From Rhodococcus ruber NBRC 15591 (GTDB taxonomy: Bacteria > Actinomycetota > Actinomycetes > Mycobacteriales > Mycobacteriaceae), in NCBI RefSeq assembly GCF_001894945.1, contig NZ_BCXE01000012.1, positions 1-64,000 of the forward strand: a stretch of 64,000 nt of DNA, written 5' to 3'. Shown in pieces: positions 37,674 to 46,638 of the stretch. The notes below the pieces were generated by a model, which was not told where the DNA came from, did not search any database, and saw nothing but the letters and a program-made list of their open reading frames with translations. How positions within the stretch are numbered: the first letter of the stretch is position 1; each line of letters starts with the position of its first letter. A program made the translations under genes and the position numbers.

Positions 37674-38435
37674 GTGGCCGCTACCCTGTTCTACCTCGAT
37701 CCGCTGCCCGAGGCGGGAGCGGTCGCGGTCCTCGACGGCAAGGAGGGTCGCCACGCGGCGACCGTGCGGCGCATCGCGGTGGGCGAGCGTCTCGTCCTGT
37801 CGGACGGGCGCGGCCACCTCGCCGACGTGGAGGTGACGGCCACCGCGAAGGACCGGCTCGAGGCCCGCGTCCTGGCGCGTCGGGAGGTCCCCGCACCGCG
37901 CCCCCGGGTCACCGTGGTGCAGGCATTGCCGAAATCCGATCGTTCCGAACTGGCGGTGGAACTGGCGACGGAGGCGGGCGCGGACGCGTTCGTGCCGTGG
38001 CAGGCTGCGCGGTGCGTCGCCCGGTGGGACGGACCGAAGGCCGCCAAGGGCGTCGGGCGATGGCAGGCCGTCGCGGTGGCGGCCGCGAAACAGTCCCGGC
38101 GTCCGCACGTGCCCGAGGTCGCGCCGGTCCATCGGACCGCGGACGTCGCCGAGGCCGTGCGCGCGACGGTCGCTCGCGGGGGCGTCGCGGCGGTCCTGCA
38201 CGAGTCCGCGACCGACCCCTTCGGTTCGCTGCCCCTGGCCGCTGCCGCCGAACTGCTGCTCGTGGTCGGGCCGGAGGGCGGCGTCGACGACGCCGAGCTC
38301 GCGGCGCTGACGACGGCGGGAGCGCGGCCGGTGCTGCTCGGGCCGACGGTACTGCGAACGTCCACGGCTGCGGCGGTCGCGCTGGGCGCGGTGGGTGTGC
38401 TGACCCCGCGTTGGGATGCGCGACCGCTCCACTGA
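37674..38435 (+). CDS. rsmE: 16S rRNA (uracil1498-N3)-methyltransferase RsmE
   Basis: A 253-residue SPOUT-class methyltransferase. The N-terminal PUA-like part has [21 protein letters not shown]. The knotted C-terminal SAM domain shows [51 protein letters not shown] and [16 protein letters not shown], the three family signatures. It starts with GTG 9 bp after the dnaJ2 stop, so it is in the hrcA-dnaJ2 operon, as in mycobacteria. Confidence 0.94.
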   Translation: MAATLFYLDPLPEAGAVAVLDGKEGRHAATVRRIAVGERLVLSDGRGHLADVEVTATAKDRLEARVLARREVPAPRPRVTVVQALPKSDRSELAVELATEAGADAFVPWQAARCVARWDGPKAAKGVGRWQAVAVAAAKQSRRPHVPEVAPVHRTADVAEAVRATVARGGVAAVLHESATDPFGSLPLAAAAELLLVVGPEGGVDDAELAALTTAGARPVLLGPTVLRTSTAAAVALGAVGVLTPRWDARPLH

Positions 38436-38441
38436 CACACT
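38436..38441 (+). promoter_or_regulatory. -10-like hexamer for leaderless hydrolase transcript
   Basis: CACACT ends 7 nt before the ATG at 38449, and there is no Shine-Dalgarno. It deviates from TANNNT at the first base. Confidence 0.35.
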
Positions 38442-38448
38442 CGAGAAC

Positions 38449-39240
38449 ATGTCCCGAGTGCGCATCGCCTACGGTCCGCAGCCGCAGCAGTTCGGCCACC
38501 TGTACCTGCCGGACGCCACGGATCCGGGCGTGCCCGTACCGGTGGTGATGGTCGTCCACGGCGGATTCTGGAGCGGCGAGTACCACCTCACCCTCGGTAC
38601 GCCACTCTCGCTCGAACTTGCCGCGCACGGCGTGGCCGCCTGGAACGTCGAGTACCGGCGGATCGGTGCGGGCGGGCGGTGGCCGGAGATGTCCGCCGAC
38701 ATCGTCGCCGCCCTCGACGCCGTCGCTACCGCGGTGGCCGAGCGGGCCCGGGCCGGGGGCGTCGCACTGGATCCGGACCGGGTGCGGGTGGTCGGGCACT
38801 CGGCCGGTGGTCAGCTCGCCGTGTGGCTCGCGGGCCAGCGAACGCAGGTGCGTCCCGAACTCGTCGTCGCCCAGGCGGGTGCGCTCGACCTCGCGTCCGC
38901 GGGCGAACGTGGCCGCCGGGTGGGCTACATCGAGGATCTGTTCGGTCAGCCCTACGAGGCGGACCCGCAGTTGTACCGGTCGGCGTCGCCCCGGCACCGG
39001 GTGCCGATCGGGGTACCGGTCGCGCTCGTGCACGGCACCGAAGACGCACAGGTGCCGGTGAGGGTCGCCGAGCGCTATGCCGAGGCGGCGGCCGCCGCGG
39101 GTGATCCGGTGGCACTGCACGTCGTCGACGGTGAGGATCACTTTGCGTTCCTCGACAAGCGGACGCGCAGCTGGGCGCTGTCGCGCGAGCTGCTGCTCGC
39201 CCCGGAGCCGATCGGTTCGCGGGTGCGTCGGGAGGGCTGA
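38449..39240 (+). CDS. Alpha/beta hydrolase (BD-FAE / kynurenine formamidase-like)
   Basis: A 263-residue cytoplasmic alpha/beta hydrolase. The oxyanion motif is HGGFW, the nucleophile Ser lies in GHSAGGQLAVW, and the acid and His are likely in HGTEDAQVP and GEDHFAFLD. The short, dienelactone-hydrolase-like layout and HGGFW motif suggest the carboxylesterase/kynurenine formamidase group, but the substrate is not readable. The stop lies 4 bp from the convergent MFS gene. Confidence 0.82.
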   Translation: MSRVRIAYGPQPQQFGHLYLPDATDPGVPVPVVMVVHGGFWSGEYHLTLGTPLSLELAAHGVAAWNVEYRRIGAGGRWPEMSADIVAALDAVATAVAERARAGGVALDPDRVRVVGHSAGGQLAVWLAGQRTQVRPELVVAQAGALDLASAGERGRRVGYIEDLFGQPYEADPQLYRSASPRHRVPIGVPVALVHGTEDAQVPVRVAERYAEAAAAAGDPVALHVVDGEDHFAFLDKRTRSWALSRELLLAPEPIGSRVRREG

Positions 39241-39244
39241 CGGG

Positions 39245-40819
39245 TCAGCGGCGCGGGGGCAGGACCGCGGTGACGACGACGGCGCCGACGGCCAGGGCGA
39301 CGCCGCCGACGAGGCTCGCCGACGTGATCGCCTCCGAGAACGCGTCGGCCGACGCGTCGAGAAGCGGTCGGGCGTAAGAGGAGGCGAACGGGTTCTTCGC
39401 CAGCTCCTCGGCGACGAGGGCAGCGCCGCCCACGGAATCGCCCGCGGCGGCGACGGCCGTGTCGGCCTGCGCGGCCGTCGGCCCGTCGAGGTTCGCGAGC
39501 GGTAGTCCGGTGAGGAACGCGGAGATCTCACGCTGGTACGTGGTGGCCAGGACCGAGCCCAGCACGGCGATGCCGAGGGATCCGCCGAGTTCGACGGCGG
39601 TGTCGTTGAGGCCGCCCGCGGCGCCGAGTTCGGCCTCGGGGAATCCGCTCATCACGAGGTCGGTGGCCGGCGGAGCGGCCAGCCCGATGCCGAGGCCGAG
39701 GAGAACGAGCGCGACGAGGAAGATCGTGTATCCGGAACCGGCGTCGAGGAGGGTCAGAGTGAGGACTCCGGCGGCGGCGACCGCCGTGCCGGCACCGATC
39801 GCGACGCGCGCGCCGAGACGCGGCGCCAGCCGGCCGCTCACGGCCGATCCGACCGAGACCGCGGCGGCCAGTGGAAGCAGGCGCAGGCCGGTCTCGAGCG
39901 GGCTGTAGCCGAACACGAACTGGAACTGCTGCGCCACGAAGTAGATCGCCCCGAACGACGTGAGGAAGAGCAGCAGCACGGACAGGCACGCACCTGCGAC
40001 GGACCGGTCGGCGACGCGCCCGAGGGCCAGCAGCGGCTGCGGGTGCCGCAGCTCCCAGGCGACGAAGCCGCCGCCGGCGAGGAGGGCGACCGTCAGCGCG
40101 CCGAGCGCCGTTGCGTGCCAACCGAAGTGGAAACCCTCGATGATGCCGGCGACGAGCGCGCCGACGGCGGCTACGGACAGGGCGCCGCCGACCCAGTCGA
40201 TGCGGGTGACGTGCTCGGCCCGCGAGGGCGGCACCAGTGCGAGCGCCCCGACCGCGGCGAATGCCGCGATCGGCACGTTGACGAGGAACGTCGAGCCCCA
40301 CGCGTGCTGTTCGAGCAGCCACCCCGCGAGCAGGGGCCCGAGCGCGATCGCCAGTCCGGACGTCGCGGCCCACGCGGCGATTGCGCGGGGTCGTTCCGCG
40401 GCGGGGAACATGGCGACGAGCAGGGACAGGGTTGCGGGCATGATCACCGCGGCGCCGACGCCCATCGTGATGCGGGCGCCGATCACTTCGGCCGCGGTGC
40501 CGGCGAGGCTGCCGAACACGGCGCCCCCGGCGAAGACGGCGAGGCCGGTGAGGAGGGCGCGCCGGCGGCCGTAACGGTCGCCGAGGACGCCCGCGAGCAG
40601 CATCAGCGCGGCGTAGGGCACGGTGTAGCCGTCGATGACCCACTGCAGGTCGGTGCTGGTCAGCTGCAGTTCGCGCAGCATGCTCGGCGCCGCGACGATG
40701 AGTGCGGTGTTGGCCATCACGACGATCAGCAGGCTCAGGCAGAGCACCGCGAGGCCGGCCCACCGGCGCGGATACGGGCGGGTGGGATCCGTGGCCGGAC
40801 GGACCAGGCTCGAGGTCAT
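39245..40819 (-). CDS. MFS drug efflux transporter, 14-helix DHA2 family
   Basis: A 524-residue transporter with 14 predicted membrane helices. Family motifs are GVLGDRYGRRRALLTG (motif A), ITMGVGAAVIMPATLSLLVAMFP, and motif C-like GLAIALGPLLAGWLLEQHAWGSTFLVNVP, typical of the DHA2 drug:H+ antiporters that also include EmrB and the methyl viologen/antiseptic pumps. It is probably controlled by the TetR regulator encoded divergently, since two palindromic operators lie in the shared 118-bp promoter region. GAGGAG precedes the ATG. The exported drug cannot be told from sequence. Confidence 0.88.
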   Translation of the reverse strand: MTSSLVRPATDPTRPYPRRWAGLAVLCLSLLIVVMANTALIVAAPSMLRELQLTSTDLQWVIDGYTVPYAALMLLAGVLGDRYGRRRALLTGLAVFAGGAVFGSLAGTAAEVIGARITMGVGAAVIMPATLSLLVAMFPAAERPRAIAAWAATSGLAIALGPLLAGWLLEQHAWGSTFLVNVPIAAFAAVGALALVPPSRAEHVTRIDWVGGALSVAAVGALVAGIIEGFHFGWHATALGALTVALLAGGGFVAWELRHPQPLLALGRVADRSVAGACLSVLLLFLTSFGAIYFVAQQFQFVFGYSPLETGLRLLPLAAAVSVGSAVSGRLAPRLGARVAIGAGTAVAAAGVLTLTLLDAGSGYTIFLVALVLLGLGIGLAAPPATDLVMSGFPEAELGAAGGLNDTAVELGGSLGIAVLGSVLATTYQREISAFLTGLPLANLDGPTAAQADTAVAAAGDSVGGAALVAEELAKNPFASSYARPLLDASADAFSEAITSASLVGGVALAVGAVVVTAVLPPRR

Positions 40820-40854
40820 CGGCGCTCCTCACGACATGCCGGTGCGGCGGCAAT

Positions 40855-40872
40855 TTGCACATCCATGTGCAA
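40855..40872. promoter_or_regulatory. TetR-type operator 1 (MFS side)
   Basis: TTGCACAT-CC-ATGTGCAA is a perfect 8-bp inverted repeat with a 2-bp centre, between the divergent MFS and tetR genes. Confidence 0.75.
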
Positions 40873-40881
40873 GTTAGAAAG

Positions 40882-40899
40882 TTGCACACCTGTGTGCAA
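40882..40899. promoter_or_regulatory. TetR-type operator 2 (tetR side)
   Basis: TTGCACAC-CT-GTGTGCAA is a perfect 8-bp inverted repeat with the same core as operator 1; the centres are 27 bp apart. A TTGAC-type -35 element of the tetR promoter lies just right of it at 40906-40910. Confidence 0.75.
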
Positions 40900-40937
40900 G
40901 TAAAGTTGACGGACGTCACACTCTGCGGTGGAAGAAG

Positions 40938-41621
40938 GTGTTCAGCGTGGCCGAACCGGGCCGGGAGCCGCGGCGGCGGACGAGCCGGAACCGAGCCCGG
41001 ATCCTCGAGGCGGCGATGGGGTGTTTCGCGGCCGACCCGGACGCCAGCATGGACGACGTCGCCCAGGCTGCCGGCGTGGTGCGCCGCACCGTCTACGCCC
41101 ACTTCCCGAGCCGCGAGGCGCTCGTCGACGGCATCGCGGAGGAGGCGGCCGCCGCGCTCGCGGCGGCGGTCGACCGGCCGGATCCCGAGGAACCCGACCT
41201 GGCGCTCGCCGTCGCCGCCCTCATGACCTGGCCCGTCGGAGACCGCTTCCGCGTGCTGTTGTCCTTCGCGCGCAAGGAGGTCGGCGACGAGCGCATCGGT
41301 GAGCTCATCGCCCCGCTGCGCACCCGCACCCTCGCGATCGTGGAGCGGGGCCGCCGGTCGGGGGTGTTCTCCGCGTACCTGCCGCCCGTCGTCCTCGTCG
41401 GGATGCTCGAGGGGCTCACGATGGCCACCCTCGAGCAGGCCAACCGCGGCATGGTGCACGACGCGGGTGAGTCGGTCGCCCTGGCCGCCCTCGTCCTGAT
41501 GGGGGTTCCACCGGAGCGTGCCGTCGCCGTCGTCCAGCGGGCCCGGCGAACGCCGTGGGATCAGCACCGGGCACCCGCGCCGGGCGGCAATGCGGTGGGG
41601 CGCGGAGACACCCGGCGCTAG
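40938..41621 (+). CDS. TetR-family regulator of the divergent MFS pump
   Basis: A 227-residue regulator. The N-terminal helix-turn-helix spans RNRARILEAAMGCFAADPDASMDDVAQAAGVVRRTVYAHFPSREALVDGIAE. The C-terminal ligand domain is variable. It lies divergent from the DHA2 pump across two near-identical palindromes, the usual design for a repressor relieved by the pump's substrate. GTG at 40938 is taken as the start; another GTG three codons later (40947) is equally possible. The stop TAG is shared with the -10 hexamer of the next transcript. Confidence 0.87.
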   Translation: MFSVAEPGREPRRRTSRNRARILEAAMGCFAADPDASMDDVAQAAGVVRRTVYAHFPSREALVDGIAEEAAAALAAAVDRPDPEEPDLALAVAALMTWPVGDRFRVLLSFARKEVGDERIGELIAPLRTRTLAIVERGRRSGVFSAYLPPVVLVGMLEGLTMATLEQANRGMVHDAGESVALAALVLMGVPPERAVAVVQRARRTPWDQHRAPAPGGNAVGRGDTRR

Positions 41622-41624
41622 ACT
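41619..41624 (+). promoter_or_regulatory. -10 hexamer of the phoH-ybeY-corC-era transcript
   Basis: TAGACT overlaps the tetR stop codon. The predicted start is near 41631, leaving a leader of about 53 nt before the phoH GTG at 41684. Confidence 0.5.
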
Positions 41625-41683
41625 GACATCGTCACGACACCCGTCGTGCGCCAGCCGACCCGAAAGCAGGCCGTACCGTCCAC

Positions 41684-42751
41684 GTGAGTGAACCAGACGA
41701 CACCCGAGACACCGGGAACGCCGAACGGACCACCGTCCGTTCCAACTTGGACCTGCCTCCCGAAGCTGCGGCACCGCTGCTCGGCTCGGCCGACGAGAAT
41801 CTCATCGCCCTCGAACGGGCACTCGGCGCGGACATCCACGTACGCGGCAACTCCGTCACCCTCACCGGCGCGCCCGCGGACGTCGCGCTCGCGGAACGGG
41901 TGCTCGGGCAACTCGTCACCCTCGTCGGACGCGGGCAGCCGGTGACCCCGGACGCGGTGCGCCGCACCGTGGGCATGCTCACGCAGGGCCTGTCCGACGC
42001 GCCGGCCGACGTCCTCAGCCTCGACATCCTGTCCCGGCGCGGCAAGACCATCCGGCCCAAGACCCTCAACCAGAAGCGTTACGTCGACGCCATCGACACC
42101 AACACGATCGTGTTCGGCATCGGGCCCGCCGGCACCGGCAAGACGTACCTCGCCATGGCCAAGGCCGTGCAGGCGCTGCAGTCGAAGCAGGTCACCCGCA
42201 TCATCCTCACGCGTCCCGCCGTCGAGGCGGGGGAGCGCCTCGGCTTCCTGCCCGGCACGCTGCACGAGAAGATCGACCCGTACCTGCGCCCGCTGCACGA
42301 CGCGCTGCACGACATGATGGATCCGGAAGCCATCCCGAAGCTGATGCAGGCCGGAGTCATCGAAGTCGCACCGCTGGCGTACATGCGCGGACGCACCCTC
42401 AACGACGCGTTCATCATCCTCGACGAGGCCCAGAACACGACCGCCGAACAGATGAAGATGTTCCTGACCCGGCTCGGCTTCGGGTCGAAGATCGTCGTCA
42501 CCGGCGACACCACACAGGTGGACCTGCCCGGAGGCGCCCGCTCCGGGCTGGCCGCCGCCGCCGAGATCCTCGACGGCATCGACGGCATCCACTTCGCGGT
42601 CCTCGACAGCAGCGACGTGGTGCGTCACCGGCTCGTCTCCGACATCGTCGACGCCTACGAGCGATTCGAGGCCGATCGGCCGGCCGGCGTCGCGATGGGC
42701 AACCGCGCCCAGCGGCGGGCAGCGGCCCAGAACCGGGTGCCGCGCCGGTGA
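41684..42751 (+). CDS. PhoH-like ATPase
   Basis: A 355-residue PhoH-family protein. The N-terminal KH-like region (about 25-100) precedes a helicase-like ATPase domain with Walker A GPAGTGKT (147-154) and Walker [12 protein letters not shown]. Motifs [17 protein letters not shown] and [18 protein letters not shown] are diagnostic. The C-terminal [13 protein letters not shown] is basic. PhoH beside ybeY suggests a role with RNA or ribosome quality control. The name phoH comes from E. coli phosphate control, and no Pho box was seen. Start GTG at 41684. Confidence 0.9.
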   Translation: MSEPDDTRDTGNAERTTVRSNLDLPPEAAAPLLGSADENLIALERALGADIHVRGNSVTLTGAPADVALAERVLGQLVTLVGRGQPVTPDAVRRTVGMLTQGLSDAPADVLSLDILSRRGKTIRPKTLNQKRYVDAIDTNTIVFGIGPAGTGKTYLAMAKAVQALQSKQVTRIILTRPAVEAGERLGFLPGTLHEKIDPYLRPLHDALHDMMDPEAIPKLMQAGVIEVAPLAYMRGRTLNDAFIILDEAQNTTAEQMKMFLTRLGFGSKIVVTGDTTQVDLPGGARSGLAAAAEILDGIDGIHFAVLDSSDVVRHRLVSDIVDAYERFEADRPAGVAMGNRAQRRAAAQNRVPRR

Positions 42752-42818
42752 CCGCGACCGAGGGCCCCTCCCGCCTCGCACCCGCCGTGTCCGCAGCTGC
42801 CCAGAAGGAACTCCACAG

Positions 42819-43361
42819 ATGAGCATCGAGATCTCGAACGAATCGGGGATGGACGTCGCCGAGGAGGACCTGATCGACATCGCACGGTTCGTCATCGCCC
42901 GGATGGACGTGCACCCCGCCGCAGAACTGTCGATGGTGCTCGTCGACTCCGGCACCATGGCCGATCTGCACATGCGCTGGATGGACCTGCCCGGCCCCAC
43001 CGATGTGATGTCCTTTCCCATGGACGAGCTCGAACCCGGCGGCCGCCCCGACGCTCCCGAGCCCGGCCCCTCGATGCTCGGCGACATCGTGCTGTGTCCG
43101 TCCTTCGCTGCGGAACAGGCCGACAAGGCCGGCCATTCACTCGCGCACGAACTCGCGGTGCTCACCGTCCACGGCGTTCTGCACCTGCTCGGCTACGACC
43201 ACGCCGAACCCGACGAGGAGAAGGAGATGTTCGGTCTGCAGAATCAGCTCCTCGAGGAGTGGTACGAGGAACTGCGGCGCGCGGAGCACGAGGCCCGGCT
43301 CGCTGCCCGCGACCAGCAGCTCCTCGGCAAGGCCGGGTTCTTCGACCCGACCGAGCGGTAG
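42819..43361 (+). CDS. ybeY: rRNA maturation endoribonuclease YbeY
   Basis: YbeY (180 residues) is a zinc-dependent RNase needed for 16S rRNA 3'-end processing and ribosome quality control. The metal-binding motif [11 protein letters not shown] has its three His near 118, 122 and 128. [10 protein letters not shown] and [11 protein letters not shown] are the other conserved parts. A Glu-rich C-terminal helix follows. The phoH-ybeY-corC-era order is widely conserved and suggests shared rRNA-related roles. AAGGAA precedes the ATG. Confidence 0.95.
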   Translation: MSIEISNESGMDVAEEDLIDIARFVIARMDVHPAAELSMVLVDSGTMADLHMRWMDLPGPTDVMSFPMDELEPGGRPDAPEPGPSMLGDIVLCPSFAAEQADKAGHSLAHELAVLTVHGVLHLLGYDHAEPDEEKEMFGLQNQLLEEWYEELRRAEHEARLAARDQQLLGKAGFFDPTER

Positions 43362-43385
43362 CGGCGTCGTGATCGGAGCACCGGC

Positions 43386-44696
43386 ATGAGTGCCCCAGCG
43401 CTCGTCGTCGCCGCCGTCGTGCTGGTGGCGCTCGGCGGATTGTTCGCGGCGGTCGACTCGGCGCTGAACACGGTCTCCCCGGCCCGGGTGGAGGAACTGG
43501 CGAAGGGGGAACGGCCCAGCGCGCAGAAGCTGCTGGTGATCCTCGGAGACCGCCCCCGGTACGTCAACCTGATGGTGCTGCTCCGCATTCTGTGCGAGAT
43601 CACCGCGACGGTCGTGCTGGTGGCGGCGCTGCTCGACCGGATGGACCACACCTGGGCGCTGGTCACCGCTGCCGTGGTCATGGTGCTCGTGGACTACATG
43701 GTGATCGGCGTGGGTCCGCGCACCCTCGGCCGCCAGCACGCGTATTCCATTGCCCTGGGCGCAACGGTGCCGCTGCGCGTGATCGGTGTGCTGCTCGGCC
43801 CGCTGAGCAGGCTGCTGATCCTGATCGGCAATGCGATCACGCCCGGCCGCGGATTCCGGAACGGGCCGTTCGCCAACGAGATCGAGCTGCGCGAGCTGGT
43901 AGACATGGCTCAGGAGCGGGGCGTCGTCGCGGCCGAGGAACGGCGGATGATCCAGTCGGTGTTCGACTTCGGTGACACCACGGCGCGCGAGGTGATGGTG
44001 CCGCGTCCCGAGATGGTGTGGATCGAGGCGGACAAGACCGCCGGCCAGGCCACCTCGCTCGCGGTGCGCAGCGGGCACTCCCGCATCCCCGTGGTCGGCG
44101 AGAACGTCGACGACATCCGCGGCGTCGTGTACCTGAAGGATCTGGTGCAGCAGACCTACTATTCACGCGACGGCGGCCGGAGCGTGACCGTGGCCGAGGC
44201 GATGCGGCCGGCGGTGTTCGTCCCCGATTCCAAGCGTCTCGACGATCTGCTGGCCGACATGCAGCGCGACCGCAATCACATGGCGCTGCTCGTCGACGAG
44301 TACGGCGGCATCGCCGGTCTCGTCACCATCGAGGACATCATCGAGGAAATCGTCGGCGAGATCGCCGACGAGTACGACACCGCAGAGATCGCCCCCGTCG
44401 AGGATCTCGGCGACGGCACCTTCCGGGTCTCCGCTCGATTGCCCGTCGAGGACCTCGGTGACCTGTTCGACGTCGCGCTCGACGATCTCGAGGTCGACAC
44501 CGCCGGTGGACTGCTCGGATTCGTGCTCGGCCGGGTACCGTTGCCGGGCTCCGAGGTGGAGATCCACGGTTTGCGGCTGCGCGGCGAGGGCGGCCGCGAC
44601 GCCCGCGGCCGGGTCCGCATCAACACCGTGTACGTGCAACGGGTTCCCGCGACCGAGGAGGCCGCCGCGGTCGCCGAGGAGCCGGTCGACGGGTGA
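43386..44696 (+). CDS. CNNM/CorC-type membrane protein with CBS domains
   Basis: A 436-residue membrane protein. The N-terminal DUF21 (CNNM) region has about four helices in residues 1-150. Two CBS domains (about 200-330) include [20 protein letters not shown] and [28 protein letters not shown]. The C-terminal CorC_HlyC domain has [10 protein letters not shown] and [25 protein letters not shown]. Relatives move or sense Mg2+ or related cations, with ATP bound by the CBS pair; the older name hemolysin C is misleading. It lies between ybeY and era. Confidence 0.88.
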   Translation: MSAPALVVAAVVLVALGGLFAAVDSALNTVSPARVEELAKGERPSAQKLLVILGDRPRYVNLMVLLRILCEITATVVLVAALLDRMDHTWALVTAAVVMVLVDYMVIGVGPRTLGRQHAYSIALGATVPLRVIGVLLGPLSRLLILIGNAITPGRGFRNGPFANEIELRELVDMAQERGVVAAEERRMIQSVFDFGDTTAREVMVPRPEMVWIEADKTAGQATSLAVRSGHSRIPVVGENVDDIRGVVYLKDLVQQTYYSRDGGRSVTVAEAMRPAVFVPDSKRLDDLLADMQRDRNHMALLVDEYGGIAGLVTIEDIIEEIVGEIADEYDTAEIAPVEDLGDGTFRVSARLPVEDLGDLFDVALDDLEVDTAGGLLGFVLGRVPLPGSEVEIHGLRLRGEGGRDARGRVRINTVYVQRVPATEEAAAVAEEPVDG

Positions 44697-44763
44697 CCTC
44701 GTCGCCGAGGCCCCACACCCCGTGCCGACCCGTTCGGCGGCACCACAGACGAGGAGTTCTGCA

Positions 44764-45681
44764 TTGACCGATCCCGACTTCCGTTCCGGCTTCGTGTGTT
44801 TCGTCGGCCGCCCCAACACCGGCAAGTCGACGCTGACGAATGCGCTCGTGGGCAGCAAGATTGCGATCACCTCGTCGCGTCCGCAGACCACCCGGCACAC
44901 CATCCGGGGCATCGTCCACCGGGAACACGCACAGATCATCCTCGTCGACACCCCCGGCCTGCATCGGCCGCGGACCCTGCTCGGGCAGCGGCTCAACGAC
45001 CTGGTGCGCGACACCTATTCGGAGGTCGACGCGGTCTGCGTGTGCATTCCCGCGGACGAGAAGATCGGCCCCGGTGACCGCTGGATCGTCGAACAGGTGC
45101 GGCAGGTTGCCCCGCGCACGAAGCTGATCGGCATCGTCACGAAGATCGACAAGGTGAGCAAGGAACGACTCGCACCGCAGCTGCTCGCGGTGTCCGAGCT
45201 GCTGGGACCCGACGTGGACGTCGTTCCCGTGTCCGCCACCTCGGGGGAACAGCTCGAGGTCCTCGTCGACGTTCTCGCCTCGCACATGGAACCCGGCCCG
45301 GCGTTCTACCCCGACGGGGAGCTGACGGACGAGCCCGAGGAGACGCTCATGGCCGAGCTGATCCGCGAGGCTGCGCTCGAGGGGCTCGGCGACGAGCTGC
45401 CCCATTCGCTCGCGGTCGTGATCGAGGAGATCTCCGAGCGGGAGGGTCGAACCGAGAAGCAGGGCGAACTGCTCGACGTGCACGCGCTGCTGTACGTGGA
45501 GCGGCCGAGCCAGAAGGGCATCGTCATCGGCAAGGGCGGTGCGCGCCTGCGCGAGGTGGGTACCGCCGCCCGGTCGCAGATCGAGAAGCTGCTCGGTGTG
45601 AAGATCTACCTCGATCTGCACGTCAAGGTCGCCAAGGACTGGCAGCGAGATCCGAAGCAGCTCGGCCGCCTCGGCTTCTGA
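44764..45681 (+). CDS. era: GTPase Era
   Basis: Era (305 residues) is a small GTPase binding 16S rRNA during 30S assembly. G1 is GRPNTGKST (15-23), with RPQTTRH (G2), DTPG (G3) and TKID (G4). The C-terminal KH domain has QKGIVIGKGGARLREVGTAARSQIEKLLG. The start is TTG at 44764 with GAGGAG 7-8 bp upstream, giving a short N-terminus (TDPDFRSGFVCFVGRPN) like that of mycobacterial Era; no ATG or GTG exists between the corC stop and G1. Confidence 0.94.
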   Translation: MTDPDFRSGFVCFVGRPNTGKSTLTNALVGSKIAITSSRPQTTRHTIRGIVHREHAQIILVDTPGLHRPRTLLGQRLNDLVRDTYSEVDAVCVCIPADEKIGPGDRWIVEQVRQVAPRTKLIGIVTKIDKVSKERLAPQLLAVSELLGPDVDVVPVSATSGEQLEVLVDVLASHMEPGPAFYPDGELTDEPEETLMAELIREAALEGLGDELPHSLAVVIEEISEREGRTEKQGELLDVHALLYVERPSQKGIVIGKGGARLREVGTAARSQIEKLLGVKIYLDLHVKVAKDWQRDPKQLGRLGF

Positions 45682-45690
45682 TCTACGGTG

Positions 45691-45710
45691 GTCCCCGGGG
45701 TCTCGGGGAC
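45691..45710 (+). terminator. Hairpin after era
   Basis: GTCCCCG and CGGGGAC form a 7-bp stem with a 6-nt loop 10 bp after the era stop. No T-run follows. Confidence 0.5.
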
Positions 45711-45743
45711 ACGCCCCGGCCCGCGAACACGGAAGAGGCAGCC

Positions 45744-46049
45744 GTGAACGGTGATTCGGCGAGCGGTGTGCGGGCGGTGGTGACGCGGAATCGCGCCGCG
45801 GTCGGCGTCGTTCTCGCGGCACTGTGTCTCGGGCTCGCCGTGCTCTGGGTGTTCGTGGTGCCGGCGAAGGCCGGCGCCACGACCGGGGTGCAGGAAGCGG
45901 CGATCCGCTACGGCCACCCGGTGTGCTGGGCGCTGCTGGCGACGGCCTCCGTCCTGTTCGCGGTGCGCGCCCCGCGCCGGTCGGTCGACGTCGTCGTGCG
46001 GAGCGCCCTCGCGGCCTACGTGGTCTTCGTCGTCGCCACCGTGGTGTGA
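45744..46049 (+). CDS. Small membrane protein of unknown function
   Basis: A 101-residue protein with three predicted membrane helices (about 18-40, 58-73, 80-101) and a basic loop VRAPRRSVDVVVR. No family was recognised. GTG start at 45744. Its last 34 bp overlap the 3' end of the convergent tetR gene, so transcripts of both genes would be antisense to each other there. Confidence 0.6.
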   Translation: MNGDSASGVRAVVTRNRAAVGVVLAALCLGLAVLWVFVVPAKAGATTGVQEAAIRYGHPVCWALLATASVLFAVRAPRRSVDVVVRSALAAYVVFVVATVV

Positions 46050-46633
46050 TCGGTGGCCGCGTCGTCTCCGGCGGTGTCCGCGGACACCGCACTGCGGACC
46101 AGGTGCAGGACGGAGGTCGCGATGTCCACCGCGCCGCCGGTGGCGAGGCGCCGCAGCTGCAGGCCCGTGATCGTGGCAACCAGCGTCGGCGCGATCGATT
46201 CCGCTCGGGGAACGCCGAGTTCGGTGAGAATGGTGGCGGTCAGTGCATCGTAGGCGGACCAGCACTGTGCCGCGGCGTCCCGCAGCTGGGCATCCCTGCC
46301 CGCCTGGATGTAGAGCTCGAACGGGGCGATCCGCTCGGCCGAGAACGACAGGTCCTCGGCCACCTGCTCGGTGAGTGCTGCGGCGTCGACCAGGCTCGGA
46401 TCCCGGCTCCGGTACTCCTGCGCGAGCTCGCGCAGTCGTGTGGTCTCGTCGGCGACGAACGTCGTGAGCGCCGAGCGCAGCAGATCGGACTGGGTGGGGA
46501 AGTGGTAGGTGATCGACCCGAGCGAGACCCCCGCCCGGGCGGCGATGCGGCGGTTGGTGACCGCGGCGATGCCGTCCGTGCCGATCAGGTGCAGGGTCGC
46601 CGCGATGATTCTGCCGCGGACATCCGTGCCCAT
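46016..46633 (-). CDS. TetR-family regulator co-transcribed with amidase
   Basis: A 205-residue regulator. The helix-turn-helix segment is RGRIIAATLHLIGTDGIAAVTNRRIAARAGVSLGSITYHFPTQSDLLRSAL. The C-terminal domain begins ADETTRLRELAQEYRSRD. It follows the amidase gene on the same strand, 5 bp after its stop; an in-frame ATG at 46648 would overlap the amidase end. The 20-bp palindrome in the amidase promoter is its likely operator, making an autoregulated amidase-tetR operon. Confidence 0.85.
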   Translation of the reverse strand: MGTDVRGRIIAATLHLIGTDGIAAVTNRRIAARAGVSLGSITYHFPTQSDLLRSALTTFVADETTRLRELAQEYRSRDPSLVDAAALTEQVAEDLSFSAERIAPFELYIQAGRDAQLRDAAAQCWSAYDALTATILTELGVPRAESIAPTLVATITGLQLRRLATGGAVDIATSVLHLVRSAVSADTAGDDAATDHTTVATTKTT

Positions 46634-46638
46634 CGCGC

